DNA from: Nitrospina sp.
Lineage (GTDB): Bacteria; Nitrospinota; Nitrospinia; Nitrospinales; VA-1
Direction: 5' to 3'
Assembly (NCBI GenBank): GCA_018665625.1
Contig: JABJCF010000547.1
Location: 1-10,192 of the forward strand
Length of the DNA stretch: 10,192 nucleotides
The position numbers and the translations under genes are program-made. Under the pieces are notes generated by a model, which searched no databases, was not told the origin of the DNA, and was given only the letters and a program-made list of their open reading frames with translations. Positions 1 to 6,672 of the stretch are shown here, one piece after another; position 1 is the first letter of the stretch; every line of letters starts with the position of its first letter.

Positions 1-87
1 AGATTTAGTGGTGATGGTGAGGACTTCAACGAATGGTTAAAGATAAAATGGTATGAAAGATATAGAAACCTGAGTTGGGACGATTAA
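1..87 (+). CDS. 3' end of an unrecognised gene (partial)
   Basis: Frame 1 is open from the window edge and ends in TAA at 85-87. The 28 visible residues are charged and rich in Trp and Tyr (residues such as FNEWLKIKWYERY), which looks like a real soluble C-terminus. Frames 2 and 3 close quickly on this strand. I do not recognise the family. It points towards the minus-strand genes, so the two transcription units converge here. Oddly, the same frame stays open for 40 more codons after the TAA, to a TAG at 208-210, so a nonsense mutation that shortened a longer gene is possible. Confidence 0.4.
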   Translation, partial: RFSGDGEDFNEWLKIKWYERYRNLSWDD

Positions 88-263
88 AAGTATGAAGGCG
101 TGTGTCTGAATCCCAAAGATATTCCGTCTGATGGTTTGGACGATGCGATCCAGGGCAGGATGATTAAAGAGGCTGGAAGGTGGGTTTTGGTAGTTAAGCT
201 AATCGTTTAGAGATTCTTTCGTCTCTAATTCTTGAGTTTCTAACATCCGCTAACGGCTGCGTT

Positions 264-320
264 AAGAAGTGTTTTACAGTCAATTCGGGATGCAATGGTT
301 CGCGCAGCGGACCTTGAGAG
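264..320 (-). pseudogene. Degenerate copy of the nfu 3' end
   Basis: Positions 273-317 match 968-1012, the last codons of the intact nfu gene, at 36 of 45 bases with no gap. The orientation is the same and the offset is a constant 695 bp. Translated on the minus strand, the fragment reads KLSQGPLREPLHPELTVK against KYIQGQLREQLHPELTVK at the end of Nfu, so the shared signal is a coding one. The frame then runs past the position of the nfu stop and ends at a TAA at 194-196. No start, Nfu_N domain or CxxC motif remains. The similarity begins at the stop codon of the small exported-protein gene (324-326). It could be the remnant of a tandem nfu duplication or the scar of an insertion into the gene's 3' end. 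Confidence 0.65.
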
Positions 321-323
321 AGT

Positions 324-788
324 TTAATGTTTTTTGAATTTGGTTGATAAACCCTTCACTTGCGTCCCAAGTATTTCAACAAACTTTTTGTAATTTTTAC
401 TATTGCTATCAAATACTGCTGCTTCAATGCTTGTCTGAGTCTCCTGCAACTTCTGGATATGAGAGGCTAACCCTTGTCCTATCTCCTGGCATTTTCGGCC
501 TTGCACTTTCACAAGTAATTCTTGCATGCGCTTTACCTGGTGACCCAGATTGCCCACCAGAATATTGACGTGACGATTATACCTACCAATGGGAGACGCC
601 GGTAAGGGGGAAGAAATGTCGGTATGCATGCCCTTATAAACATTCTTTACAGCTTTTATACGCTTCTGTAGTTCTTTTACAGTTTGCGGACATAATTCGT
701 CTTGAGCTTGCGCTGCAGTTCCAAGATACAGAAATAAAAACAAGCAAAACATGGTTAAAGCCAATAAAACTCTTTTATTTTTTTTCAT
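324..788 (-). CDS. Small exported helical protein, unknown function
   Basis: The product is a 154-residue protein of no family I recognise. It starts with a classical Sec signal peptide: MKKNKR, a hydrophobic stretch at about residues 7-23, then an AQA cleavage site before Gln29. The mature part is about 126 residues, basic and predicted to be mostly helical. It has only two cysteines (C33 and C100), which could form one disulfide in the periplasm. I chose the ATG at 788 because an in-frame TTG at 809 would add seven residues ahead of an otherwise ideal signal peptide. AGAG lies a few bases upstream of the ATG. The gene sits between the intact nfu 3' end and the degraded copy of it, which suggests it arrived by insertion or was caught in a duplication. 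Confidence 0.7.
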   Translation of the reverse strand: MKKNKRVLLALTMFCLFLFLYLGTAAQAQDELCPQTVKELQKRIKAVKNVYKGMHTDISSPLPASPIGRYNRHVNILVGNLGHQVKRMQELLVKVQGRKCQEIGQGLASHIQKLQETQTSIEAAVFDSNSKNYKKFVEILGTQVKGLSTKFKKH

Positions 789-855
789 AAGTGTCTCTAA
801 TTGAATCAATATTTAAGAATAGATTTCGACAAACGTATTTAATAAGAAGCTGCAT

Positions 856-864
856 TTTATACCA
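856..864 (-). promoter_or_regulatory. Possible extended -10 promoter for the exported-protein gene
   Basis: The minus strand reads TGGTATAAA here, an extended -10 (TGn followed by TATAAA). It would start transcription about 60 bases before the ATG at 788. No good -35 sits 17 bases upstream, which is tolerable for extended -10 promoters. The surrounding region is AT-rich. The 148-bp gap at 810-957 shows no other feature I can support. Confidence 0.3.
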
Positions 865-957
865 GAAAAATCAATCAACTAATAGCCGAAACAGGTATGC
901 ACTCAACCCCACCGAATTCCTTAAAGATCTGTTATTGGAGCTGTTTTTTAGAAGGGA

Positions 958-1620
958 TTAAACAGACTTTACGGTCAGTTCGGGGTGGAGTTGTTCGCGC
1001 AGTTGGCCTTGAATGTATTTCAAGGTTCCACTTGTTGAAGTGGGGCAGCTGCCACAGGCACCTTGATAATGGATGCTGACTTCGTTGCCTTCGACACCTT
1101 TTAATTCTACACCACCGCCGTCTTTGGCGAGGTTGGCTCGAATCGAACGGTTGAGCACCATTTCGATGCCTTGCAATTTCTTTTCGTTATCCAGTTTCTG
1201 GAAGTTCACAACATCTACTTCACTCAATTGGATTTTTTCTTCCGCCTGGTAAACGGTTACTGTATCGTCGATGCTTTTCCAGACACGATCTTTTAACGGA
1301 ACCCAACTTGTTTTATCGTCTTTGGTAACGGTGATAAAGTTTTCCATGACGTAGACGTTAATGACGCCGGGCTTTTCGAACAAGGCCGCTGCCATCTTAT
1401 CGTCTTTAGCTTCCTGCTTGCTGGAAAAGGAAGCATTCCCGTTATCAAGAATCACTGCATTAATAACAAACTGCAAAGCGTTCGGATTAGGAGTTTCGCG
1501 GGTGCGCACCACTTTCAAAGCTTTGTTTAAATTTGCTTTTGCTTTGGGCTTCGGTTTGGACTTCGCCGGTGTTTTTTCGTTTAATTTTGCCTGAATGGCA
1601 AGGACTTCGCTGATCTTCAC
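958..1620 (-). CDS. nfu: Nfu/NifU-like Fe-S cluster carrier protein, two-domain
   Basis: This is an iron-sulfur cluster carrier that would receive a 4Fe-4S cluster from the assembly machinery and pass it to client enzymes in the cytoplasm. The 220 residues fall into three parts. Residues 1-36 are a leader rich in Lys, Pro and Ala. Residues about 37-125 are an Nfu N-terminal domain (RETPNPNALQF at 41-51, then FEKPGVINVYVMENFITVTK). Residues about 150-220 are a NifU C-terminal domain with the cluster-binding pair C189 and C192 in GACGSCPTS. A bridging cluster is held by one such pair from each subunit of a dimer in this family. Translation starts at GTG (1618-1620) with AGAAGA just upstream, and no suitable ATG lies in the first 70 codons. 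The gene stands apart from any isc or suf genes in view. A fragment of its 3' end recurs at 264-320. Confidence 0.93.
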   Translation of the reverse strand: MKISEVLAIQAKLNEKTPAKSKPKPKAKANLNKALKVVRTRETPNPNALQFVINAVILDNGNASFSSKQEAKDDKMAAALFEKPGVINVYVMENFITVTKDDKTSWVPLKDRVWKSIDDTVTVYQAEEKIQLSEVDVVNFQKLDNEKKLQGIEMVLNRSIRANLAKDGGGVELKGVEGNEVSIHYQGACGSCPTSTSGTLKYIQGQLREQLHPELTVKSV

Positions 1621-1655
1621 AATTCTTCTACGCTCAAGTATTTAATGGAACAAAT

Positions 1656-1684
1656 ATACTAAACTATTACTCTGTAATTTCCAA
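1656..1684 (-). promoter_or_regulatory. Candidate sigma70 promoter for nfu
   Basis: On the minus strand, TTGGAA (1679-1684, 4 of 6 matches to the -35 consensus) and TAGTAT (1656-1661, 4 of 6 to the -10) are separated by exactly 17 bp. Transcription would begin near 1649, leaving a leader of about 29 bases before the GTG start of nfu. The match is moderate, but the position suits a separate nfu transcript downstream of cstA. I see no clear terminator between cstA and nfu, so read-through is also possible. Confidence 0.4.
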
Positions 1685-1704
1685 CTGGCGATATACCTTA
1701 AATT

Positions 1705-3423
1705 TTACTCCGCACGGGATGGAATTTCAGTTCCTGTGATAGAAATCACTCTCCTGCCTCTCAATGCCTGCATGCCTTCGTTTCCGACAAACACCGCCAA
1801 CCCTATAAGCACTACCGCTGTGATCCCTAAAAACAAGTTGGGCTCGGGTGCCGTGAAAAAACGATAGGCTTGCCAGCCCAGCGCCGCAATGGTTGTGATG
1901 ACCATGAAAATTGCAGGATAAAGAACATACTGAGTCGGTTTTTTAACGGCCATCAACCAGGTAGCGACAACAAACAAGGCCACAGCAGCAATCAACTGAT
2001 TCGTCGCCCCAAAGATAGGCCATATTTTTTGCCAGCCATCGGTAGCGCCGATCAAGTACGAAGCAAATACTACAGTGAGGGTCACCACATATTTATTTTG
2101 AAAAACTGGAACTTTGTCACCTAACGATTCCTGAACCAGAAAACGAGTGATGCGAACCGCAGTATCGAGTGTTGTTAAAACAAAAGTGTTCAGCGCAAGG
2201 ACCGCAATCATAGATGCAAAGGTAAAACTTAAAAACGGCAGCATCTGATGAACTATGTTTCCAAATCCGTTACCGAAGGCAAGAATCCATCCTCCCGATT
2301 CTAAAGTTTCCCGAAAACCCAGTTGAGTCATATCAACACCACCGCCCTGTGGAGCAACCCAATAAAGCCCACCGCCCACCAGTAATACGGTAATAACCGC
2401 CACCACACCCTCTGTTAGCATTCCACCGTAGCTGATGATTTTTCCCTGCATTTCACTGGCCAATTGTTTGGATGTGGTACCGCCAGCCACGAGCGAATGA
2501 AAACCAGAAACAGCGCCGCACGCAACCAAAACAAATAACATCGGCCAAACCGGCCCCTGCCCTTCTGACATCGCACCTCGCCAGGCAGGCGTATTGAGTT
2601 CGGGACCGACCCACAGCAATCCGAGAATCGCCAAGCCCATCGAGCCAAAAAGGATGTAAGTGGATAAGTAGTCGCGTGGCTGCAATAAGGTTTGCACGGG
2701 CAAAATAGAAGCCACCCCTGCATAAATCATCAGTATCACAAACCAGAAGATCAAAGGCGAGAAGCCCATCACCCCTTCTTCAGGAAGAGGAACAGGAATT
2801 TGGAAACCTATATAAATATTAAAAATAACGGTCACCACCGCAATGGCTGAGACCAACTGCAAATTGAAATTCTTTTTATAAATGCACCAGCCCAGCACAA
2901 CCGAGACCGGGATTATAGCGAATGTCGGGAACACCATTTCTGGTTGCGCAATTAAAGTTTTCGCGGCAACCACGCCGAACACCGCTATCACCAATAACAT
3001 CGCCAGAACGAGAAAGATGGCGAACACAGCCTTGGCTCGATAACCCATCGTGCTTTCAGCGATATCAGCAATGGATTTGCCACGATTGCGGACAGAGACC
3101 ATCAATGTGAGGTAATCGTGCACAGCACCAATGAATACGTTGCCGAGCAGAATCCACACTAAAGTGATGGCCCAACCAAAGTGATGCATTGCAATGATAG
3201 GTCCAATAACGGGCCCGGCACCGGCTATCGATGCGAAGTTATGACCAAAAAGCACCAGAGGTTTGCTGGGCACATAGTCGATACCGTCGTTTTGTTCTAC
3301 TGCCGGAGTGCTTTGTCCGGCATCGGGTTGAATCAGTTCACTGTCCAACTTGCCCGCATAAAAACGGTAGCCTATAAAATAGAAAAACAAGCAGGAGAAT
3401 AATAGAATCCCGATAGTCAGCAT
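1705..3423 (-). CDS. cstA: Carbon starvation protein A family transporter
   Basis: This is a polytopic inner-membrane transporter of the CstA family, whose characterised members take up pyruvate or peptides when carbon is scarce. The 572-residue product has many membrane helices. It carries the family signature FGHNFASIAGAGPVIGP near residues 59-75, GAVHDY at 99-104, VSVRNRGKSIADI at about 109-121, and the later TTLDTAVRITRF and WPIFGATNQLIAAVAL blocks. It is shorter than the E. coli proteins (about 700 residues) but within the size of the shorter family branch. I chose the ATG at 3423 because TTGAGG, nine bases upstream, is a good ribosome-binding site. A more upstream TTG start at 3438 would use that same sequence as coding. 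The exact substrate cannot be read from the sequence. No two-component regulator of the BtsSR type lies next to it. Confidence 0.93.
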   Translation of the reverse strand: MLTIGILLFSCLFFYFIGYRFYAGKLDSELIQPDAGQSTPAVEQNDGIDYVPSKPLVLFGHNFASIAGAGPVIGPIIAMHHFGWAITLVWILLGNVFIGAVHDYLTLMVSVRNRGKSIADIAESTMGYRAKAVFAIFLVLAMLLVIAVFGVVAAKTLIAQPEMVFPTFAIIPVSVVLGWCIYKKNFNLQLVSAIAVVTVIFNIYIGFQIPVPLPEEGVMGFSPLIFWFVILMIYAGVASILPVQTLLQPRDYLSTYILFGSMGLAILGLLWVGPELNTPAWRGAMSEGQGPVWPMLFVLVACGAVSGFHSLVAGGTTSKQLASEMQGKIISYGGMLTEGVVAVITVLLVGGGLYWVAPQGGGVDMTQLGFRETLESGGWILAFGNGFGNIVHQMLPFLSFTFASMIAVLALNTFVLTTLDTAVRITRFLVQESLGDKVPVFQNKYVVTLTVVFASYLIGATDGWQKIWPIFGATNQLIAAVALFVVATWLMAVKKPTQYVLYPAIFMVITTIAALGWQAYRFFTAPEPNLFLGITAVVLIGLAVFVGNEGMQALRGRRVISITGTEIPSRAE

Positions 3424-3432
3424 AAAATGCAG

Positions 3433-3438
3433 CCTCAA
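3433..3438 (-). promoter_or_regulatory. Ribosome-binding site fixing the cstA start
   Basis: TTGAGG on the minus strand ends nine bases before the ATG at 3423 and matches the 16S anti-Shine-Dalgarno core GAGG. This favours the ATG over the in-frame TTG at 3438, which is part of the site itself. Confidence 0.65.
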
Positions 3439-3462
3439 ATTGAACTAAAGAATTACCTGAAT

Positions 3463-3482
3463 ATTATACCAACGGCAGTTGG
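3463..3482 (-). promoter_or_regulatory. cstA promoter -10 with adjoining palindrome (possible operator)
   Basis: The minus strand has a perfect TATAAT at 3463-3468 that would start transcription about 33 bases upstream of the cstA ATG. The -35 region (about 3486-3492) is weak, with no close match to TTGACA. Directly upstream of the -10, in the -35/-10 spacer, lies a perfect inverted repeat: CCAAC-TGCC-GTTGG at 3469-3482. A weak promoter with a palindrome in its spacer suggests a regulated promoter with a bound repressor or activator. The palindrome is short, and the regulator is unknown. It is not a convincing purA terminator because no T-run follows it on the minus strand. Confidence 0.45.
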
Positions 3483-3514
3483 CTTATTAGAATTTTTTTG
3501 GAGGGAAGAAAAAC

Positions 3515-4813
3515 TCAGGAGTCGGCAAACAGGGGGCCGAGTTGAATCGTATCCTCACGATCAGGACCGGTAGAGACAATCAGGAACGGAGTTTCCAGCA
3601 GATCGCAGAGGTATTTCACATAGTTTTTGGCTTTTTCTGGCAGGTCATCAAAGTCTTTAACTCCAGCGGTTTTATCCATCCAGCCTTCATGTTCTGTGTA
3701 AACCGGCTCGCAATTTTCTAAAATTTTAGGATCAGCAGGCATATCCGGATAAACGGTTCCTTCAAATTTATATCCGGTGCATACCTTTATGGTTTTGAAT
3801 CCATCCAGCACATCGATCTTTGTCAAAATCAATGCGTCAATTCCATTGATATGAATTGCATATCGGGCGACCACGGCATCGAACCATCCACATCGTCTTT
3901 GCCTTCCAGTAGTAGCACCAAACTCATGCCCCACCTTTCCCAGCTGCTGGCCATCTTCATCATGCAGTTCTGTAGGGAAAGGTCCTTCACCCACTCGTGT
4001 GGTGTACGCTTTAACGACGCCAAGCACTCGATCAATTTTTGTCGGAGGTACGGCGAGCCCTGTACAAGCGCCACCCGCTGATGAATTAGAAGATGTGACG
4101 AATGGATAAGTTCCATGATCTACATCCAACATTGTGCCTTGAGCACCTTCGCAAAGAATTTTTTTATCCTGCGAGATCAGTTTATTCATTAATACTTGTG
4201 TGTCCACGAGGTACTTAAGAATCACCTCTCGAAAAACCATCAAATCATTGTACAACCCATCAAATCCCGGGAGTTGTTGACCATAAAGGCTTTTGAGCAC
4301 CTGGCTTTTTTCTTCGTAATTTGCTTCGAGTCGATTTCGAAGGTATTGTTCATCTCTTAAATCACAGGTTCGAATGCCAACACGTGCAATTTTATCTGCA
4401 TAGGAGGGACCAATACCCCGGCCTGTGGTTCCAATTTTTTGAAACTTTCCGTTTTCTTTTTCACGACCCTGGTCACTGACACCGTGGTAAGGCATGATTA
4501 AGTTCGCCCGGTCACTGATGACCAGTCTGCCTTCCAAATCGATATCAAGTGCTTCTAATTGTTGCATCTCATCTGCCAATGCCATGGGGTCAACCACAAC
4601 TCCGTTACCGATCACGCAAAGTTTACCCTTGTGGAAAATTCCTGAAGGGATGAGATGCAGAACAAACTCTTTCTCATCAAAACAAATGGTGTGGCCGGCA
4701 TTGTGCCCACCCTGATAACGGGCCACCACATCGACATTTTCAGCAAACAAATCGATGATCTTGCCTTTACCTTCATCTCCCCACTGCATTCCTACAACCA
4801 CTGCAACCGGCAT
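3515..4813 (-). CDS. purA: Adenylosuccinate synthetase
   Basis: PurA joins IMP and aspartate using GTP to make adenylosuccinate, the first committed step from IMP to AMP, in the cytoplasm. The 432-residue protein is full length. It has the phosphate-binding loop GDEGKGK at residues 12-18 with catalytic D13, and GGHNAGHT with catalytic H41, the same numbering as the E. coli enzyme. It also has TTGRGIGPSYADK at 129-141, EGAQGTMLDVDHGTYPFVTSSN from about 222, TRVGEGPFPTEL from about 272, and TTGRQRRCGWFD at 301-312. The ATG at 4813 is preceded by GGAG at eight bases. purB is not in the window. The gene has its own strong promoter at 4867-4895 and lies 91 bp upstream of cstA. Confidence 0.98.
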   Translation of the reverse strand: MPVAVVVGMQWGDEGKGKIIDLFAENVDVVARYQGGHNAGHTICFDEKEFVLHLIPSGIFHKGKLCVIGNGVVVDPMALADEMQQLEALDIDLEGRLVISDRANLIMPYHGVSDQGREKENGKFQKIGTTGRGIGPSYADKIARVGIRTCDLRDEQYLRNRLEANYEEKSQVLKSLYGQQLPGFDGLYNDLMVFREVILKYLVDTQVLMNKLISQDKKILCEGAQGTMLDVDHGTYPFVTSSNSSAGGACTGLAVPPTKIDRVLGVVKAYTTRVGEGPFPTELHDEDGQQLGKVGHEFGATTGRQRRCGWFDAVVARYAIHINGIDALILTKIDVLDGFKTIKVCTGYKFEGTVYPDMPADPKILENCEPVYTEHEGWMDKTAGVKDFDDLPEKAKNYVKYLCDLLETPFLIVSTGPDREDTIQLGPLFADS

Positions 4814-4866
4814 TTACTACTCCAGAAAAATTAACAAATCCCCATTTAGTTTGAGGACAGCCCGGT

Positions 4867-4895
4867 ATTATGCTCACCCCTCCCCCTCTTGTCAA
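4867..4895 (-). promoter_or_regulatory. Strong sigma70-type promoter for purA
   Basis: On the minus strand a perfect -35 TTGACA (4890-4895) and a -10 CATAAT (4867-4872, 5 of 6) are separated by exactly 17 bp. Transcription would begin near 4860, leaving a leader of about 47 bases before the purA ATG. The spacer is unusually purine-rich (a run of G and A). I see no PurR-like operator that I can name. Confidence 0.75.
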
Positions 4896-4905
4896 CTACT
4901 AGGCG

Positions 4906-4951
4906 TAGGGCCAGCCGGCGAGCCGCCGGAGGCAATGGGTCAAGGCCCCTA
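4906..4951. repeat. GC-rich nested inverted-repeat module
   Basis: A perfect inverted repeat CCGGCG-AGC-CGCCGG occupies 4915-4929. It is nested inside an outer imperfect pair, TAGGGCC (4906-4912) and GGCCCCTA (4944-4951), which differ by one G. The block is clearly richer in G and C than the neighbouring genes and encodes nothing recognisable. It lies in the 267-bp gap between the YkgJ-family gene and purA, just upstream of the purA -35. A further pair of 10-bp sequences, 4867-4876 and 4971-4980, are inverted copies at 9 of 10 positions. It could be a REP- or MITE-like intergenic element. It has no T-run, so it is not an intrinsic terminator. Confidence 0.5.
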
Positions 4952-5054
4952 TTTGGAAGGCAAAATCTGCTGAGCATATTCACAAGCCATCTAATTCTAA
5001 AAAAAGGAAATACGCTAATAACCACTATGCAGAAGCCCAGCGATTACAGTTCTC

Positions 5055-5072
5055 TAAAAAAGGTGCTGACCT
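5055..5072 (-). terminator. Weak intrinsic terminator after the proB-ykgJ unit
   Basis: Just past the stop codon at 5081-5083, the minus strand folds AGGT-CAGC-ACCT (5061-5072) and then runs into a stretch of T residues (about 5056-5061). The stem is only four base pairs, so the terminator would be weak. Its place at the end of the presumed operon and ahead of the purA promoter supports the call. Confidence 0.35.
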
Positions 5073-5080
5073 ATTGGCCG

Positions 5081-5515
5081 CTAATATCGGAATTTTTTGA
5101 GGAAGGATTTAATAGTGTCTATTTTTATCATCGGCCCGATATCGATGCCGGGACAAAACCCGCCAACCAGTTTCCACATATTTTTGGAATCCATATTCTC
5201 TCGCCAAAAAGGGTAAGACTGGCATTGTTTGGGTTTCGATTCGTGGATACCGCATCCTTTATCCGTTAGGAAACTACAGGGTGCGCCATCTTCCCCAACT
5301 TCCAAAACCCATTCCCCATCATCTCGAATGAGAAAGGTTTTTTTAAGCTCTGCCGGGGAGACACCCAGGTAATCCGCCGCATTCCTTATATCTTCGCGAT
5401 CAAAATGGACGATTCCCGGCTTCGTACAACATTTAAAGCAGTCGGGTTGGCATTCAAAACGTAAGGGTTCTTTTTCCCACCATTTCATGATTTTAAAATA
5501 CCACCAAATCGTCAC
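5081..5515 (-). CDS. YkgJ-family cysteine-cluster protein
   Basis: This is a small cytoplasmic protein of the YkgJ/UPF0153 family, whose cysteines are thought to bind zinc or an Fe-S cluster; its biochemical role is not established. Counting from the GTG start it has 144 residues and eight cysteines. C22, C26, C29 and C30 lie in the CxxxCxxCC knuckle. C80, C88 and C98 lie in the block CSFLTDKGCGIHESKPKQCQSYPFW, and C121 is in GFCPGID. The start is uncertain. GTG at 5515 has GAGGTGAT spaced like a strong ribosome-binding site and overlaps proB by 23 bp. ATG at 5488 would give MKWWEKEPLRF, a natural N-terminus for the family, but has no good ribosome-binding site. The overlap implies translation coupled to proB. 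Confidence 0.88.
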   Translation of the reverse strand: MTIWWYFKIMKWWEKEPLRFECQPDCFKCCTKPGIVHFDREDIRNAADYLGVSPAELKKTFLIRDDGEWVLEVGEDGAPCSFLTDKGCGIHESKPKQCQSYPFWRENMDSKNMWKLVGGFCPGIDIGPMIKIDTIKSFLKKFRY

Positions 5516-6647
5516 GATGAATCACCTCTTCGTAAAAAGAGTCACCGATCGATTTTTTTATAGCCGAGGTTTTCAATCCTTTAATTTCCTGCAGGTCTCG
5601 AGAACTATAATTGACGAGGCCACGACCAATTTCTTTTCCCGACTCATCACAAATGGAAACTGCTTTTCCGAATTCAAACGTACCTTTGATTTTGATGAGT
5701 CCTGCCGGAAGCAAGCTCTTACCTCTTTCCACCAGAGCTTTTCTTGCACCCGCATCCACCGTAAGAGTTCCTGCCGGTTTGAGGGTATGCGCTATCCAAT
5801 GTTTTCGATCGCGAATTTTTCCTTTTCCCGACCAGAACAAAGTACCTACATCCTTACCCGAAAAAATACTTTCCAATACTTTTTCGTCCAATCCATTAAC
5901 AACCAGAGTGGGAATGCCAAAACTCATCGTCTTTTTGGCGGCAAGCACTTTTGTGAACATGCCTCCCACAGTCAATCGATTGTTACTCTTACCCGCAGTG
6001 CGCTCGATCTCTTCATTCACCCGCGCCACATGTGAAATCAACTCTGCCTTTTCACCTTTAGTCTTGATCGAGGGATCCCGGTTATACAAACCCTCAACAT
6101 CGGAAAGAATCACCAAAAGTTGAGCATCGACCAGGCAGGCAACCGTGGCGGAAAGCGTATCATTATCCCCAATTTTAATTTCTTCGATCGTTACTGAGTC
6201 GTTTTCATTAATAATAGGAATAACTCCGCGTTCGAGAAGAGCCTCAATGGTGTGTTTGGCGTTCAGGTAACGACGACGGTTGCCCAGGTCATCGTGGCTC
6301 AATAAAATTTGCGCTACCTTTATTTCCTTTTTCTCAAAAGCTTTTTCATAAGTGTGCATTAAAAAACTCTGGCCTATCGCAGCGCAAGCCTGCTTTTCTG
6401 GGATGGAAAGATCGGCACGACTCAATTCCAATCTTTCGCGCCCCGCCATAATGGCACCGGAAGACACCAACACCACATCGTAGCCCTGGTCTTTAATCAG
6501 CTTTATCTGTCGCGCATAGTGTCGGACCCAGTCTTTGCTCAATCCACATTCCAGTGATGAGCGGCCTTTACCCCTGTTAGAGATAACACTGCTGCCAATT
6601 TTAATCACCACACGCTTTATATTTTTTAATATGTCTTGTCGAATCAT
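5493..6647 (-). CDS. proB: Glutamate 5-kinase with C-terminal PUA domain
   Basis: ProB phosphorylates glutamate with ATP to gamma-glutamyl phosphate, the first and feedback-controlled step of proline synthesis in the cytoplasm. The 384 residues comprise an amino-acid kinase domain (about 10-260) and a PUA domain (about 290-384), the usual E. coli-like architecture. Visible motifs are VVIKIGSS at 13-20, VSSGAIMAGR at 61-70, the substrate loop INENDSV at 146-152, KIGDNDTLSA at 158-167, SDVEGLY at 182-188 and GGMFTK at 228-233. The ATG at 6647 has only a weak ribosome-binding site. proA, the next enzyme of the pathway, is not adjacent. Instead a YkgJ-family gene overlaps the 3' end. Confidence 0.97.
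   Translation of the reverse strand: MIRQDILKNIKRVVIKIGSSVISNRGKGRSSLECGLSKDWVRHYARQIKLIKDQGYDVVLVSSGAIMAGRERLELSRADLSIPEKQACAAIGQSFLMHTYEKAFEKKEIKVAQILLSHDDLGNRRRYLNAKHTIEALLERGVIPIINENDSVTIEEIKIGDNDTLSATVACLVDAQLLVILSDVEGLYNRDPSIKTKGEKAELISHVARVNEEIERTAGKSNNRLTVGGMFTKVLAAKKTMSFGIPTLVVNGLDEKVLESIFSGKDVGTLFWSGKGKIRDRKHWIAHTLKPAGTLTVDAGARKALVERGKSLLPAGLIKIKGTFEFGKAVSICDESGKEIGRGLVNYSSRDLQEIKGLKTSAIKKSIGDSFYEEVIHRDDLVVF
5521..5528 (-). promoter_or_regulatory. Shine-Dalgarno inside proB for the ykgJ GTG start
   Basis: The minus strand reads GAGGTGAT here, eight bases in a row complementary to the 3' end of 16S rRNA, five bases before the GTG at 5515. It lies inside the last proB codons (Glu-Val-Ile of EEVIH), so coding constraint alone could have produced it. 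It is the main argument for the GTG start over the ATG at 5488. Confidence 0.45.
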
Positions 6648-6672
6648 GTCTGAAGAATGAAAACCTGAAAAC

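Noticed and set aside
789..809. TTG start at 809 for the exported-protein gene
   Set aside because: It would place seven residues ahead of a canonical MKKNKR signal-peptide start. The ATG at 788 is preferred.
2415..2723. Minus-strand open frame of 102 codons inside cstA
   Set aside because: It is a frame-shifted shadow of cstA, whose own frame carries all the family motifs without interruption.
3469..3482. Palindrome considered as the purA terminator
   Set aside because: The stem is only 5 bp and on the minus strand it is followed by TATAATATTC rather than a T-run. It sits better as part of the cstA promoter.
4915..4929. GC-rich hairpin considered as an intrinsic terminator
   Set aside because: No T-run follows on either strand.
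4889..5269. Plus-strand open frame of 126 codons across the purA-ykgJ gap
   Set aside because: Half of it is the antisense of the well-supported YkgJ-family gene and the other half covers the GC-rich repeat module. The translation shows no family motifs.
5487..6123. Two long overlapping plus-strand open frames opposite proB
   Set aside because: Both are antisense to a full-length, motif-complete proB, and their translations are low-complexity Ser- and Phe-rich shadows.
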